From contig NZ_JASISV010000002.1 in NCBI RefSeq assembly GCF_030063305.1, positions 682,001-746,000 on the forward strand: a stretch of DNA of 64,000 bases, read 5' to 3'. Shown one piece after another: positions 45,910 to 54,607 of the stretch. Under the pieces are notes generated by a model. It had not been told where the DNA came from. It worked only from the letters and a program-made list of their open reading frames with translations, and ran no database searches. A program made the translations under genes and the position numbers. Within the stretch, counting starts at the first letter, position 1; every line of letters starts with the position of its first letter. The DNA comes from Salinibacterium sp. G-O1. Lineage in GTDB: Bacteria > Actinomycetota > Actinomycetes > Actinomycetales > Microbacteriaceae.

Positions 45910-47295
45910 TCATGCCGGAGTCACCCCGGCATTCGCGGGGATGTCTGCGGTGATGACAGTGGGTCCGCCCGCAGGACTACTGAAGTGCAGCGTTCCGCCG
46001 AGACCCCGCAGTCGCTCCTGCAGCCCTGCGATGCCGTGACCGACGATGGAGAATGCTCCACCGACGCCGTTGTCCGTCACCGTCATCCGCAACAAGACCT
46101 GCGACTCGGCGCCCGACGCGAGCGAGACAACAACCTCGACAGCTGTCGCGCGGGAATGCTTGGCGGCATTCGCCAGCGCCTCGCTCACGACGAAATAAGC
46201 GTTCCGCTCGATTTCCTGCGCAAGTTCGGTGCCTGCTGGCAACTCGTCGACGATGCGCGTGGGCACAGTGCTGCGGTCTGCCGCCGATTCGAGCGCAGCG
46301 ATCAGGCCGCGGTCGAGAAGGATGGGCGGCGCGATACCGCGTGAGAGCGCCCGGAGTTCCTCAAGGGCATCCTTCGATTGCTGCATGGCCTCGGCAATGA
46401 GCGCGCGAGACTTTTCGGGATCAGCGTCAAGCTGGCGTTGTGCCGCGGCGAGATCCATCTGCAGCCGAACCAACCGCTGCTGGGGTCCGTCGTGGATGTC
46501 GCGCTCAAGCCGACGCAGCGAGTGGCCCTCGGCGGCGTGAGCGGCACCCCTCGATTGCTCGAGTGTGACGACCTGGCGCTGCAGAGCGTCCGACTTCCAC
46601 GCGCCGAGCATGCCGCGGGCGACGAGCCAGTGCAGTGAGATGAGCGCCCGGCTCACGAAGGGAAGCGTGGCGGCGAACACGAGGCCCAACGCGAACAACA
46701 GCAAGCTGTCTGTGGCGCGGAAGTCGAGAGACGCGTCGGGGAACAACCATTCCGACACATACCAATCCTCATCCGGGCTTATGAACAGGCTCCAGAACCA
46801 GTTACTCAGCCCGCCAAGGGCGAGAGACAACCAGACGACCATGATCGTCCACGTGACGACCTTGAGGATGAAGTCGACGATCATGGTGTGCAACAGGTAG
46901 AGCCAGTAGTGCCCGTTGCCAAGCACGGCCCGAAGCCAACCGAAGAACCCTGACGCGGCACGGGCATCCTGCCACTCCGGCTTCGAGATGGGCCGGCGCC
47001 CGGCCCAGGTCAGGAACATCACGTCGAGAGTTCCGAAGCCGCGAGCGACGTACAGCGCCCCGATGATGAGAATGACGCCGATGAAGAAGGTGACGAGCGT
47101 GCCGATTCCGGTGGAGAACAGGGTGATCACGATGACGAACCCGGTCAACGCAATCGGGAAAGCAATGAGCAGGTATGCCACCTCAGCGGGCAGCCCGCGC
47201 CAGAGTCGGCCGTAGCCGGAGGCCCTGCGAGGCGCGGGCGGGGTGGTCATCGTGTCATCGCGGATGGTGTCACGGTGCAAGTCTGTCGCAATCAT
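45910..47295 (-). CDS. Sensor histidine kinase (HisKA_3 type)
   Basis: A 461-residue membrane kinase. The N-terminal half carries four to five membrane helices in a 'putative sensor' domain (about 35-225), with little exposed loop, so the signal is probably membrane-borne. The phospho-acceptor is H268 in RLERDIHDGPQQRLVRLQ, followed by an HATPase domain (VSEALANAAKHSRA, VTDNGVGG, GHGIAGLQERLRGLGG). The start may instead be the ATG at 47250, giving 446 residues. Architecture resembles cell-envelope stress kinases. Confidence 0.94.
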   Translation of the reverse strand: MIATDLHRDTIRDDTMTTPPAPRRASGYGRLWRGLPAEVAYLLIAFPIALTGFVIVITLFSTGIGTLVTFFIGVILIIGALYVARGFGTLDVMFLTWAGRRPISKPEWQDARAASGFFGWLRAVLGNGHYWLYLLHTMIVDFILKVVTWTIMVVWLSLALGGLSNWFWSLFISPDEDWYVSEWLFPDASLDFRATDSLLLFALGLVFAATLPFVSRALISLHWLVARGMLGAWKSDALQRQVVTLEQSRGAAHAAEGHSLRRLERDIHDGPQQRLVRLQMDLAAAQRQLDADPEKSRALIAEAMQQSKDALEELRALSRGIAPPILLDRGLIAALESAADRSTVPTRIVDELPAGTELAQEIERNAYFVVSEALANAAKHSRATAVEVVVSLASGAESQVLLRMTVTDNGVGGAFSIVGHGIAGLQERLRGLGGTLHFSSPAGGPTVITADIPANAGVTPA

Positions 47296-47470
47296 GTTCC
47301 CAGACTCGCGACACGCGCGGATTCGGGCCAGCGGGCAGGCTCACGAAAGGCTGGTGGGGTTAGCCCCCGCGCCCACGATCACCAGCCCACTTAGCGTTGC
47401 CTCAGCTTGCTTGCGGAATATCTCTGGGTCACTAGCGTTTACTGCAGATACACAAATTAGGAGTCTCCCC

Positions 47471-47959
47471 ATGACTGAAGTTCAGGCCGTTCCCCAGACA
47501 TCAGCTGACCCGGATGTCACCTCCGGCGTTGCGCAATTCCTCGGCCCGGTCGTCACAGACCTCACGGCGCTGTCCGTCGACGGCAAGCAGGCGCACTGGC
47601 ACGTTCGTGGCGCCAACTTCCAGGCCATTCACCTGCTGCTGGACGACGTGGTAGACCGCGTCCGTGAGTACGCAGACACTGCAGCGGAGCGCGTCGTTGC
47701 ACTTGGCCTTCCCATCGACGGCCGCATCCAGACCGTGGGCGCTCGCGCGACCACCCCGGCACTGAGCGCTGGCTTCCAGCAGTCAGACACCGTGATCGCT
47801 GAGATCATCGCCGGCATCGACGCGACACTCGTCACGGTTCGCACCGCGATCACCGAGCTCGCAGAGCTCGACCCGGTGAGCCAGGATGTTGCGATCGAGA
47901 TCGCCCGCGGGCTTGAGAAGGACCGCTGGTTCCTCTTCGCGCACCTCGCCACAAAGTAG
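47471..47959 (+). CDS. dps: Dps family ferritin-like DNA-protection protein
   Basis: A 162-residue ferritin-like subunit. The ATG follows AGGAG by 8 bases. The ferroxidase ligands are visible: H42 and H44 in KQAHWHVRG and the acidic DDVVDRVREYAD run. The C-terminal LEKDRWFLFAHLATK is typical. A dodecamer stores iron and removes peroxide. A possible promoter, TTGCCT (47397-47402) with TATCTC (47419-47424) and a 16-base spacer, lies upstream. It is monocistronic. Confidence 0.95.
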   Translation: MTEVQAVPQTSADPDVTSGVAQFLGPVVTDLTALSVDGKQAHWHVRGANFQAIHLLLDDVVDRVREYADTAAERVVALGLPIDGRIQTVGARATTPALSAGFQQSDTVIAEIIAGIDATLVTVRTAITELAELDPVSQDVAIEIARGLEKDRWFLFAHLATK

Positions 47960-47962
47960 GCG

Positions 47963-49417
47963 CTACAGCACGTCGTGGGTGAGGCGGCCACCCAACAGGG
48001 TGGCCAGCACGACGACGCCCCGCAGCTGGTCGGCTGTGAGTGTCTCCGGGTCGTCATCGGTCACGATGAGATCGGCCGCCTGCCCGACGGCTACCGTCGT
48101 GCGGGTGCTGGCGGCGAGAGCTTCGCGTGCGGTGATGGCCTGCTCTGGATGCCACGGCGCACGCCCGTCGCGAGACTTACCCACGGCTGCGGCGATCGCC
48201 ACCCACGGGTCGAGTGGCGACACGGGCGCGTCAGACCCCAGAGCAAGCCGCGCCCCCGCGTCGAGCAGGGATCGCAGCGGGAACGTGCGCGCCGTGCGCC
48301 CCGGCCAGAATTTCTCGGCGACGTCCCGGTCGTCCATCGCGTGATCGGGCTGCACGCTCGCGGTTACTCCCAACTCGGCGAATCTCTGGATGTCGCGATC
48401 TGACACCAGCTGTGCGTGCTCGATCCTGCCGGGGCTTGCGAGTTGCTCGAAAGCGTCGAGGGCGAGGGATGTGGCGTGGTCACCGATCGCGTGGACCGTT
48501 GGCTCGATGCCCCCGTCAACTGCCATGCGCATGCGCGGAATCAGTTGCTCGGGCGGCACCGTGAGCATCCCATGGGAATGCTCCTGGCCCTCCATGCCGG
48601 GATATTCGTCGTAGCAGTATGCCGTGCGGGTGTTCAGCGATCCGTCGGTAAGCACCTTGTAGCGGCCCACGGTCAACAGTTCGGAAACGGCATCGCCGGT
48701 ACGCAGGCCAAGCTCGATCGCCCGGTCAAGGTGCTCGCTGTAGATGCCGAACTCGACGCGCAGGCTGTCGAACCCGTTGCGCATGCGACGCTCCCACGTC
48801 TCGAGATTCCACGCCATCTCCAGGTCGGCGATGCCGACAACACCTCGAGACGCTGCGGCCTTCCCCGCCTCGAGCATCCACGCGTCGAGGATCTCGTCCG
48901 GAACCGCGTTCAGCTGGCGAGTGACCTCGAACGCTGGGTCTTCCCGCAGCAAACCCGTCGGATGGCCGCGATGACCGTACAGCTCGAGCGCCGCCGAGTT
49001 TAGCCACGCGGCGTGAAGGTCCCCGCTGACGAGCACGACCGGCACACCGCGGCTGGCGGCATCCAACACTTCCAGCGACGGCGCGTCCGGCCACAGCCCG
49101 TCGCGAAAGCCCGACCCGACGAACGCCTGCCCCGGCTCGACGATCGCATCGCGGAGGGCGTTGCCGACAAGGTCGGCGACCTGCTGGGCGGAGGTCGCGG
49201 TCGACACATCGAGCCTGCGTGCGATGAGGGCCCATTGGCTCGCGTGAACGTGGTTGTCCCAGAGTCCGGGAGACACCCAGCGCCCAGCGACGTCAAGATC
49301 GGCTTCGGTGAAGGCCGTCTCGCCAGCCGCGGAGATGGAGACGATCACGCCGCCCTCGATCAGCAGGTCGACGAGAGCACCATCACCGCCGGAGATGCGG
49401 GCGTTACGAACCAGCAT
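47963..49417 (-). CDS. Amidohydrolase family protein (YtcJ-like, Amidohydro_3)
   Basis: A metal-dependent hydrolase of about 484 residues. The first metal motif is LWDNHVHASQW, later ones are PTVHAIGDHA and the Asp in LGSDAPVSPLDPW. The ATG at 49417 overlaps the PaiB stop region by 14 bases. Upstream ATGs in the same frame exist but lie deeper in PaiB. The reaction is unknown; relatives hydrolyse amides or formamides. It is the last gene of the rpiB-fpg-paiB run. Confidence 0.9.
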   Translation of the reverse strand: MLVRNARISGGDGALVDLLIEGGVIVSISAAGETAFTEADLDVAGRWVSPGLWDNHVHASQWALIARRLDVSTATSAQQVADLVGNALRDAIVEPGQAFVGSGFRDGLWPDAPSLEVLDAASRGVPVVLVSGDLHAAWLNSAALELYGHRGHPTGLLREDPAFEVTRQLNAVPDEILDAWMLEAGKAAASRGVVGIADLEMAWNLETWERRMRNGFDSLRVEFGIYSEHLDRAIELGLRTGDAVSELLTVGRYKVLTDGSLNTRTAYCYDEYPGMEGQEHSHGMLTVPPEQLIPRMRMAVDGGIEPTVHAIGDHATSLALDAFEQLASPGRIEHAQLVSDRDIQRFAELGVTASVQPDHAMDDRDVAEKFWPGRTARTFPLRSLLDAGARLALGSDAPVSPLDPWVAIAAAVGKSRDGRAPWHPEQAITAREALAASTRTTVAVGQAADLIVTDDDPETLTADQLRGVVVLATLLGGRLTHDVL

Positions 49418-50069
49418 CGGTCTCAGGCTCATCCGGTTCGGCGGGGACAAGGGCGGCCGCATCCCGCACGCGCAGCATCTCTGCTGCCAGTGGCGGCGAG
49501 TTGTACGGCCCAGTGCCGCCCAGGGCGTCGACGATGCGGTCGAAGACCTCCGGGCTCTTGTTCTGGCTCAGCTTGAGTCTGGCGTCGAAGCGCGTGACCC
49601 GCAGCCGCAACCCCACGGTGCCCTTCGCGATGCGGCGCGCAGCATCCTCATCAATGTCGAGGGCCACCGGGTGGGGCATCCTTTGTTCAAAATGATCGAC
49701 GAGACCTCCGAGCACCTCGAAATTTTCCTCGTCACTGAGCAATTCCGGGGTGCCGTAGAGATGCGCGGTGACGTGATTCCAGGTGGGAACAAAATCCTTG
49801 GTGGCATACCAACCCGGCGATATGTAGCCGTGTGGGCCCTGCACGATGAACAGCATCTCGTGCTGGCCGAGCTCGTGCAGCTTCTCGTCGGGGCGACCGA
49901 CGTGGCTGACGACGCTGATGCCGTCGGCGTCCTCCTCCAGCACGACCGGGTAGTGCGATGCCACCATCCCCGTCGAGGTGGCCGACACCATCGTGACCCA
50001 CGGATTCTCACGGATCAGTCGCTTGATTTCGTCTGGGTCGGTGACGATGTAGGTGGGTGTCTTTCTCAT
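49404..50069 (-). CDS. FMN-binding PaiB-like protein (FMN-binding negative transcriptional regulator family)
   Basis: A 221-residue protein with a split-barrel flavin fold. MRKTPTYIVTDPDEIKRLIRENPW opens it, and SATSTGMVASHYPVV and GPHGYISPGWYATKDFVPTWNHVTAHLYG are hallmarks of the PaiB family. The ATG at 50069 overlaps the DNA glycosylase stop by four bases (ATGA), so the longer frame is rejected. In Bacillus PaiB affects sporulation and degradative enzymes. In this context an FMN-binding enzyme role is as likely. Confidence 0.92.
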   Translation of the reverse strand: MRKTPTYIVTDPDEIKRLIRENPWVTMVSATSTGMVASHYPVVLEEDADGISVVSHVGRPDEKLHELGQHEMLFIVQGPHGYISPGWYATKDFVPTWNHVTAHLYGTPELLSDEENFEVLGGLVDHFEQRMPHPVALDIDEDAARRIAKGTVGLRLRVTRFDARLKLSQNKSPEVFDRIVDALGGTGPYNSPPLAAEMLRVRDAAALVPAEPDEPETDAGS

Positions 50070-51037
50070 GCCTGATCCTTCTGGCACCAATACAGCTTTC
50101 GGGCGCCAACAACTTCCATCACGATCGGGGTGCCGCAGACCCGGCACGGCAAACCTTCGCGGTGATAGACCCAGTGACGGTCAGCGCGGCTTGCCATCGC
50201 GCCATCGTAGGCCGATTTGCTCAGGCCATCCATCGTCATCATCTGGCCGGTCTTCACACCGATCTTCAGCAGCCTCGACCAGTCCTTCCAGAGGGCACGA
50301 ACGATCTCCTCCGGCAGGTCTTTGCCGCGAGTGTGCGGGTTGAGGCGCGCCCGGAACAGCAGTTCGGCCCGATAGACGTTGCCGATCCCGGCCACGACCG
50401 ACTGGTCCATCAGAAGCAGGCCGATCGGGGTCGGTTTCTTCAGCACCGAGGCGATGAAGCGGTCTTCCGCCTTCTGTGAACTGTCGAGCATCGGATCGGG
50501 CCCGAGCGAGTCGATCTTCGCCTGCACCTCATCGGCTCGAAGCACGTTGCAGGCCGTCGGTCCGCGAAGGTCGGCGACAGTATTTTCGGTGAGCAACCTG
50601 ACCCTGACCGCACCGACGGGCTCTGGCGGGAATGACTCGAAGGTCTCCCCCAGGTTCTCCTGTTCCGACATGCGAAGCCTGGCCCTGCGCGGCGCACCGA
50701 TGCTCGACAGCGAATCCTCGTGTTCTCCGACGACCGTGCCCTTCTGCCCCGTCTGGCCCATCCGGCCGTTCGACGATGCGGTGGTCGCATCTGCGGTGAT
50801 GTCGCCAGCGAAATCCCAGGCGCCATAAAGGCCCAGGTGCACGTGCAGCCAGAGGTCGTTGTCGAACTCGAGGAACATCTGCTTTCCGACGGCGATGGCT
50901 CGAATCATCCGTCGACCGTCGATCTGGGTCGCGCCTGTGGCAAATCGACCCTGCGGAGAGGATGCCGCGACCTCAGAGCCCACGAAATGCAGGTCGAACT
51001 GCCTCGCGATCCTGTGTACGGAGTGCCCTTCGGGCAT
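50066..51037 (-). CDS. Fpg/Nei family DNA glycosylase/AP lyase
   Basis: A 323-residue base-excision enzyme. The N-terminal MPEGHSVHR has the catalytic Pro2 and Glu3 once Met is removed, and HS rather than LP marks the Nei-like branch (endonuclease VIII, oxidised pyrimidines). The helix-two-turn-helix and the C-terminal four-Cys zinc finger (CRVCGT, YWCQKDQA) follow; only three cysteines are clear there, with a His (VYHREG) as possible fourth ligand. It is coupled to rpiB by a one-base overlap and to paiB by ATGA. Confidence 0.93.
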   Translation of the reverse strand: MPEGHSVHRIARQFDLHFVGSEVAASSPQGRFATGATQIDGRRMIRAIAVGKQMFLEFDNDLWLHVHLGLYGAWDFAGDITADATTASSNGRMGQTGQKGTVVGEHEDSLSSIGAPRRARLRMSEQENLGETFESFPPEPVGAVRVRLLTENTVADLRGPTACNVLRADEVQAKIDSLGPDPMLDSSQKAEDRFIASVLKKPTPIGLLLMDQSVVAGIGNVYRAELLFRARLNPHTRGKDLPEEIVRALWKDWSRLLKIGVKTGQMMTMDGLSKSAYDGAMASRADRHWVYHREGLPCRVCGTPIVMEVVGARKLYWCQKDQA

Positions 51038-51525
51038 CAGCGCACGATCTCGTGTCCGGCAATCAGCCCGGTGGTCTCGAATTCACCAACTTGTGCGATT
51101 CGCCGCGAGTGGCGCTCCTCGCCCGAAAACGGTTCGGCGATGAACACATCGATGAAGTGTTTCGCCTCGTCGACAGTGTGCTGTCTGGCGCCAATGGAGA
51201 TTACGTTGGCATCGTTGTGCTGCCGCGCCAGCAGGGCGGTGCTCTCGTTCCACACCAACGCTGCTCGAGCACCGAGCACCTTGTTCGCCGCGATCTGCTC
51301 GCCGTTTCCTGAACCTCCGAAGACGACACCCAGGCTCTCGATCCCCGCCGCCTGATCGGAGGCGACGGCGAGCGCAGCGTTGATGCAGAATGCCGGATAG
51401 TCGTCGAGCGCGTCGTAGCTGGTCGGGCCGTGGTCGATGACATCGTGCCCAGCAGCTGAAAGGTGCTGTTTGAGGTCGTCACTGAATTCGAGGCCGGCAT
51501 GGTCGGTTGCGATGTGGATGCGCAT
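51037..51525 (-). CDS. rpiB: Ribose-5-phosphate isomerase B
   Basis: A 162-residue cytoplasmic enzyme that interconverts ribose 5-phosphate and ribulose 5-phosphate. TDHAGLEF holds the substrate-binding Asp and His, and VFGGSGNGEQIAANK the anion-binding loop. As in mycobacterial RpiB, the loop has no catalytic Cys (GGSGNG), so Glu may serve as the base. RpiB next to an Fpg/Nei gene is a known arrangement in actinobacteria. It is the first gene of the four-gene run. Confidence 0.95.
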   Translation of the reverse strand: MRIHIATDHAGLEFSDDLKQHLSAAGHDVIDHGPTSYDALDDYPAFCINAALAVASDQAAGIESLGVVFGGSGNGEQIAANKVLGARAALVWNESTALLARQHNDANVISIGARQHTVDEAKHFIDVFIAEPFSGEERHSRRIAQVGEFETTGLIAGHEIVR

Positions 51526-51563
51526 GGTGCCAGTTTATGGATCACCAGAGGCTCGGCCCGCCA

Positions 51564-52556
51564 TCAGTCGATCCATTCCAGACTCTGGCCGTGTCCACCC
51601 GCGAAGGCGACCGGATTTCCGTCGAGGGCGACGACAAAAAGGGATGGGTCGCGCGGCTGGCGGGAAAGACGTTCCTGCACGAGTGGAGTGATCGACTGGC
51701 CCTCGTTGGAGATCCAGTGCCCCGGCAGTTCGGCCATCAGCCGCGCGAAAGTCTCGCGCTCCTCCGTCGAGAAGTACGCCAGAACGGCGCTGTGAAAGAT
51801 GACCAGCGTTGCGTCCTCCGGCGCTTCGTCGGCGAGCGCCCGCACCCCGGCGACGGCGTCGGATCGCACAATCCTCGGCGGATCCTGTTGCGCGAGAGAA
51901 ATCGCGGAGCTCAGCCTCCGCCGTCGCTCGTCGTGCTCGGGCCACACGAGGGCTTCCAGCCAGGCCATGTCGTCGGGGTCGTTGACGTCGAGAGGGTTGA
52001 TGTCGATGCCGGCCCGCCACGTAATCGTCGGCATCCGGTCTGGCACAGGCACGTTCCCGGTGACCTTCGGAGCGAGCAACACCTCGCTCGGTCCGTCCAC
52101 CGGATGGAGCTCGCGATCACCGTAGCGATAGCTGTATCGGTCCGGGTAGAGGCAGAGTCCCGCCGACGCCCCCACTTCGATGAGTGCGATGGGCTGCGGC
52201 AGGGCGGCCAGCAGCGGCAGGATCACCGCGCAGCGCGCGGCCTCGTTCGTCTGGGTCGAGCGCGCACGGGCGATGCGGCGCACCGCGGGCCAGTGGTCGA
52301 GCATCCACTCCCGGAACTCCGGATACCCGCCGACAGCGGCGCCTGCCGCCCGCGCTGCCGCAAACACCAGGTTCACCTGCCGCTTCGGCACCGGCAGTTC
52401 GTCGATCAGCTCAATCAGGAGCGAATCGCCCGCGACTCCCATCGCCCACTCGGCATACGTGGCTGACGTCGCAGCCTCGATTTCGGCGAATGTCCGGTAC
52501 CGCTGGGCTGTCGTCGGCCCCGGATCGTCAACGGGTTCCATCCCTTGATTGTGCAT
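51564..52556 (-). CDS. DUF2332 domain-containing protein
   Basis: A 330-residue cytoplasmic protein of a family without known function. Characteristic blocks: AQRYRTFAEIEA near the start, LDHWPAVRRIARARSTQTNEAARCAVILPLLA, ALIEVGASAGLCLYPDRYSYRYG and VIFHSAVLAYFSTEER. The GASAGLCL element resembles a SAM-binding glycine loop, so a methyltransferase-like fold has been a reasonable guess; this is inference. It is monocistronic and divergent from the next gene. Confidence 0.88.
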   Translation of the reverse strand: MHNQGMEPVDDPGPTTAQRYRTFAEIEAATSATYAEWAMGVAGDSLLIELIDELPVPKRQVNLVFAAARAAGAAVGGYPEFREWMLDHWPAVRRIARARSTQTNEAARCAVILPLLAALPQPIALIEVGASAGLCLYPDRYSYRYGDRELHPVDGPSEVLLAPKVTGNVPVPDRMPTITWRAGIDINPLDVNDPDDMAWLEALVWPEHDERRRRLSSAISLAQQDPPRIVRSDAVAGVRALADEAPEDATLVIFHSAVLAYFSTEERETFARLMAELPGHWISNEGQSITPLVQERLSRQPRDPSLFVVALDGNPVAFAGGHGQSLEWID

Positions 52557-52626
52557 CTACCTCTGGCAATCCGGCCAGCATCGGGAGCACAATTGATAAA
52601 GGGAAACTGCGCATAGGGAGAGCACC

Positions 52627-53304
52627 ATGAGAAGCTCACGTTCCGCACCAGAACTCGTCATGCCGATCCTGTCGGCTGGCCGTCACCGAAACCCGAAGCG
52701 GGGCGCCTGCTTCATGGAATTCGCCTCCTATCTGGCGGGCGAGAAGTGGAGCGACCATCCGGCGTGCACGCACCCTGTGCTTGCCGAGGTTGCCCGCGAC
52801 GTCAATGACATGTCGACGGATGCCACGCGCGCCAACCTCACCCAGCACATCCATCGCGTGGTGGGCCTCAACGGCGACGATCCCCTGATCGCCGTCAGCA
52901 TCGCCATGCACGCCGCTGCCGCCGCGTTGCCCATCGCCAGCCTCGAACGGCAACGTGCCCTCGCGGTCGGCTTGCTCATCGCGCTCGATTCGGTCGATTC
53001 GCCTGAGCTCACGTCACTTGCCACAGACGCGTTCCTGTCCGCTCCCGATGCAGAGCGCTGGGGCCGAAAGTTCCGGTCATCCGCCCCATCCCGGCAATTC
53101 ACCACCCACACCGCGCTGATGATGGCGCACACCGCGGTGGTGGGAATAGCCCTCGCCTGCGTGAGCGATGCCGACTCCCGTCTCAACCAGCTACTGGTCA
53201 GCGTGATCGACGTCGCGGAGCGGCTCGTGCACGGCCCAGCCGCGGTCTCATCGGGGTCAGAGCAGGGAAACGCCGCGCTCCGCGGCCAGTTCGCTGAGGT
53301 CTAG
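52627..53304 (+). CDS. Conserved actinobacterial protein of unknown function (GACxME motif)
   Basis: A 225-residue soluble protein. The region 18-60 (GRHRNPKRGACFMEFASYLAGE, DHPACTHPVLAEVARDVND) is a block recurring in actinobacterial proteins of unknown role; the two cysteines C28 and C47 and His49 could form a metal site. The rest is Ala-rich and helical. GGAG precedes the ATG. Its last 48 bases overlap the 3' end of the convergent gene at 53257. Confidence 0.78.
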   Translation: MRSSRSAPELVMPILSAGRHRNPKRGACFMEFASYLAGEKWSDHPACTHPVLAEVARDVNDMSTDATRANLTQHIHRVVGLNGDDPLIAVSIAMHAAAAALPIASLERQRALAVGLLIALDSVDSPELTSLATDAFLSAPDAERWGRKFRSSAPSRQFTTHTALMMAHTAVVGIALACVSDADSRLNQLLVSVIDVAERLVHGPAAVSSGSEQGNAALRGQFAEV

Positions 53305-53856
53305 CGCGAGAAAAGCCCCCAACCGCTCGTTACGCTGCGCGTCGTAATCACGATCACGCACCGGGTCTTCGATGGTGCGATCGAGCAGTACCACCGCAAC
53401 CTCGTCCCAGGCTTCGGCTCGTGCGCGCTCCACCAGGCCGAGGAGGATGTCGCGGTTCACTGCTCGAGACGCGAACGCGGCAGACATGGCCCTGTGCACG
53501 GCCTCGCGCCTGCGACTCTCCCGACGATTGTCGCTGAGCGCGTCCGGATCATCCAACCAGGCGCCATCCACGACGACGTTCTCACGCTGCATCATCAGCC
53601 GCTCGGCCGTCTCCCACTCGTTGTCGGCGAGGGCATCGAGCTCCCGGGTTGCCAGGCCAGCAAGAGCCTCAGCATCGAAGTCACGCTTGTCGCGCAGGGC
53701 ATCGACGATCATGTGGTTGCGCAGCGTCATGACGATCAGTGACTCGGCGATGAGCACGCCGTCGTCGACGATTCGCTCCACGGGCGGCGGATCGGTCGGC
53801 TTGGGCGCCACATAGGTGCCGAGCTCAACCGAGCTACGCCGACGAAACCACCGCAT
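53257..53856 (-). CDS. Conserved protein of unknown function, 199 residues
   Basis: The ATG at 53856 (MRWFRRRSSVELG) is preferred; the frame back to 53988 would overlap the DsbA-fold gene. A basic amphipathic start is followed by an Arg/Asp/Glu-rich, mostly helical chain with no membrane helix or known motif. It looks like a real actinobacterial protein by composition. It is downstream of the DsbA-fold gene by 47 bases and overlaps the convergent gene by 48 bases at its 3' end. Confidence 0.68.
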   Translation of the reverse strand: MRWFRRRSSVELGTYVAPKPTDPPPVERIVDDGVLIAESLIVMTLRNHMIVDALRDKRDFDAEALAGLATRELDALADNEWETAERLMMQRENVVVDGAWLDDPDALSDNRRESRRREAVHRAMSAAFASRAVNRDILLGLVERARAEAWDEVAVVLLDRTIEDPVRDRDYDAQRNERLGAFLALDLSELAAERGVSLL

Positions 53857-53903
53857 TGATCTATTCTCTCGCGAACCGTGGGCGCCACGCCCGGCCGTCG
53901 ACC

Positions 53904-54524
53904 TTAATCGAAGATGGGTTCGCGCGTTCGGGAGCGCTTGATTTCGAAGAAGCCGTCGTATGACGCGACGGCAACCACGCCGTCCCACAGGTTGAGCGCC
54001 TCCTGGCCGCGCGGCGCCGGGGAAATGACGGGACCGAAAAAGGCAACGCCGTTCACGGCGATGACGGGGGTTCCGACATCCTGACCCACCCGGGAAATGC
54101 CGTCGAAGTGCGACTCCCTCATCTGGGCGTCGTAGTCATCGCTGTCGGCACGGCTGGCGAGTTCGGCCGGCAGGCCCGCCGCGGCAAGGGCCGCCGGGAT
54201 CACTGCGTCGGGGTCTTTGCTGCCACCGAGGTGGATCTGCGCACCCAGTGCGTCATACAGCGGCTTGATGATGTCGGCTCCGTGCAACTGCACTGCGGCG
54301 GTAACAAGCCGGGTGTATTTCAGCGCCCGAGACAGGGCTGCACGGTAATCGTCGCTTACCTCGTTGTCTTCATTCAGCACCGCAAGGCTCATGATGTGCC
54401 AGGTCACGTCGAGGGGCCGCTGACGTGCAACCTCATCCACCCACCGGCTGGTCATCCATGCCCACGGGCAACTCGGGTCGAACCAAAAGTCGACGGCGGT
54501 ACGGGTCTCGGCGGTATCAGTCAC
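53904..54524 (-). CDS. DsbA-fold protein, mycothiol-dependent nitroreductase (Rv2466c) family
   Basis: A 206-residue thioredoxin-superfamily protein without signal peptide. VDFWFDPSCPWAWMTSRWVDEV aligns with the active-site region of Mycobacterium tuberculosis Rv2466c, whose motif is CPWC at 19-22 as I recall it. Here the motif reads C19-P20-W21-A22, so the resolving Cys is missing. The cis-Pro loop is VGTPVIAVNG. The family uses mycothiol for reduction. A monothiol mechanism is the natural inference. Confidence 0.88.
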   Translation of the reverse strand: MTDTAETRTAVDFWFDPSCPWAWMTSRWVDEVARQRPLDVTWHIMSLAVLNEDNEVSDDYRAALSRALKYTRLVTAAVQLHGADIIKPLYDALGAQIHLGGSKDPDAVIPAALAAAGLPAELASRADSDDYDAQMRESHFDGISRVGQDVGTPVIAVNGVAFFGPVISPAPRGQEALNLWDGVVAVASYDGFFEIKRSRTREPIFD

Positions 54525-54607
54525 CCGTCCACACTAGCTCTGCCCACCTGAATGCCTAAGCTGGTTCGGTGCGGTCACGAGCCGCACCCGAAACACAAGG
54601 AGCGCCA

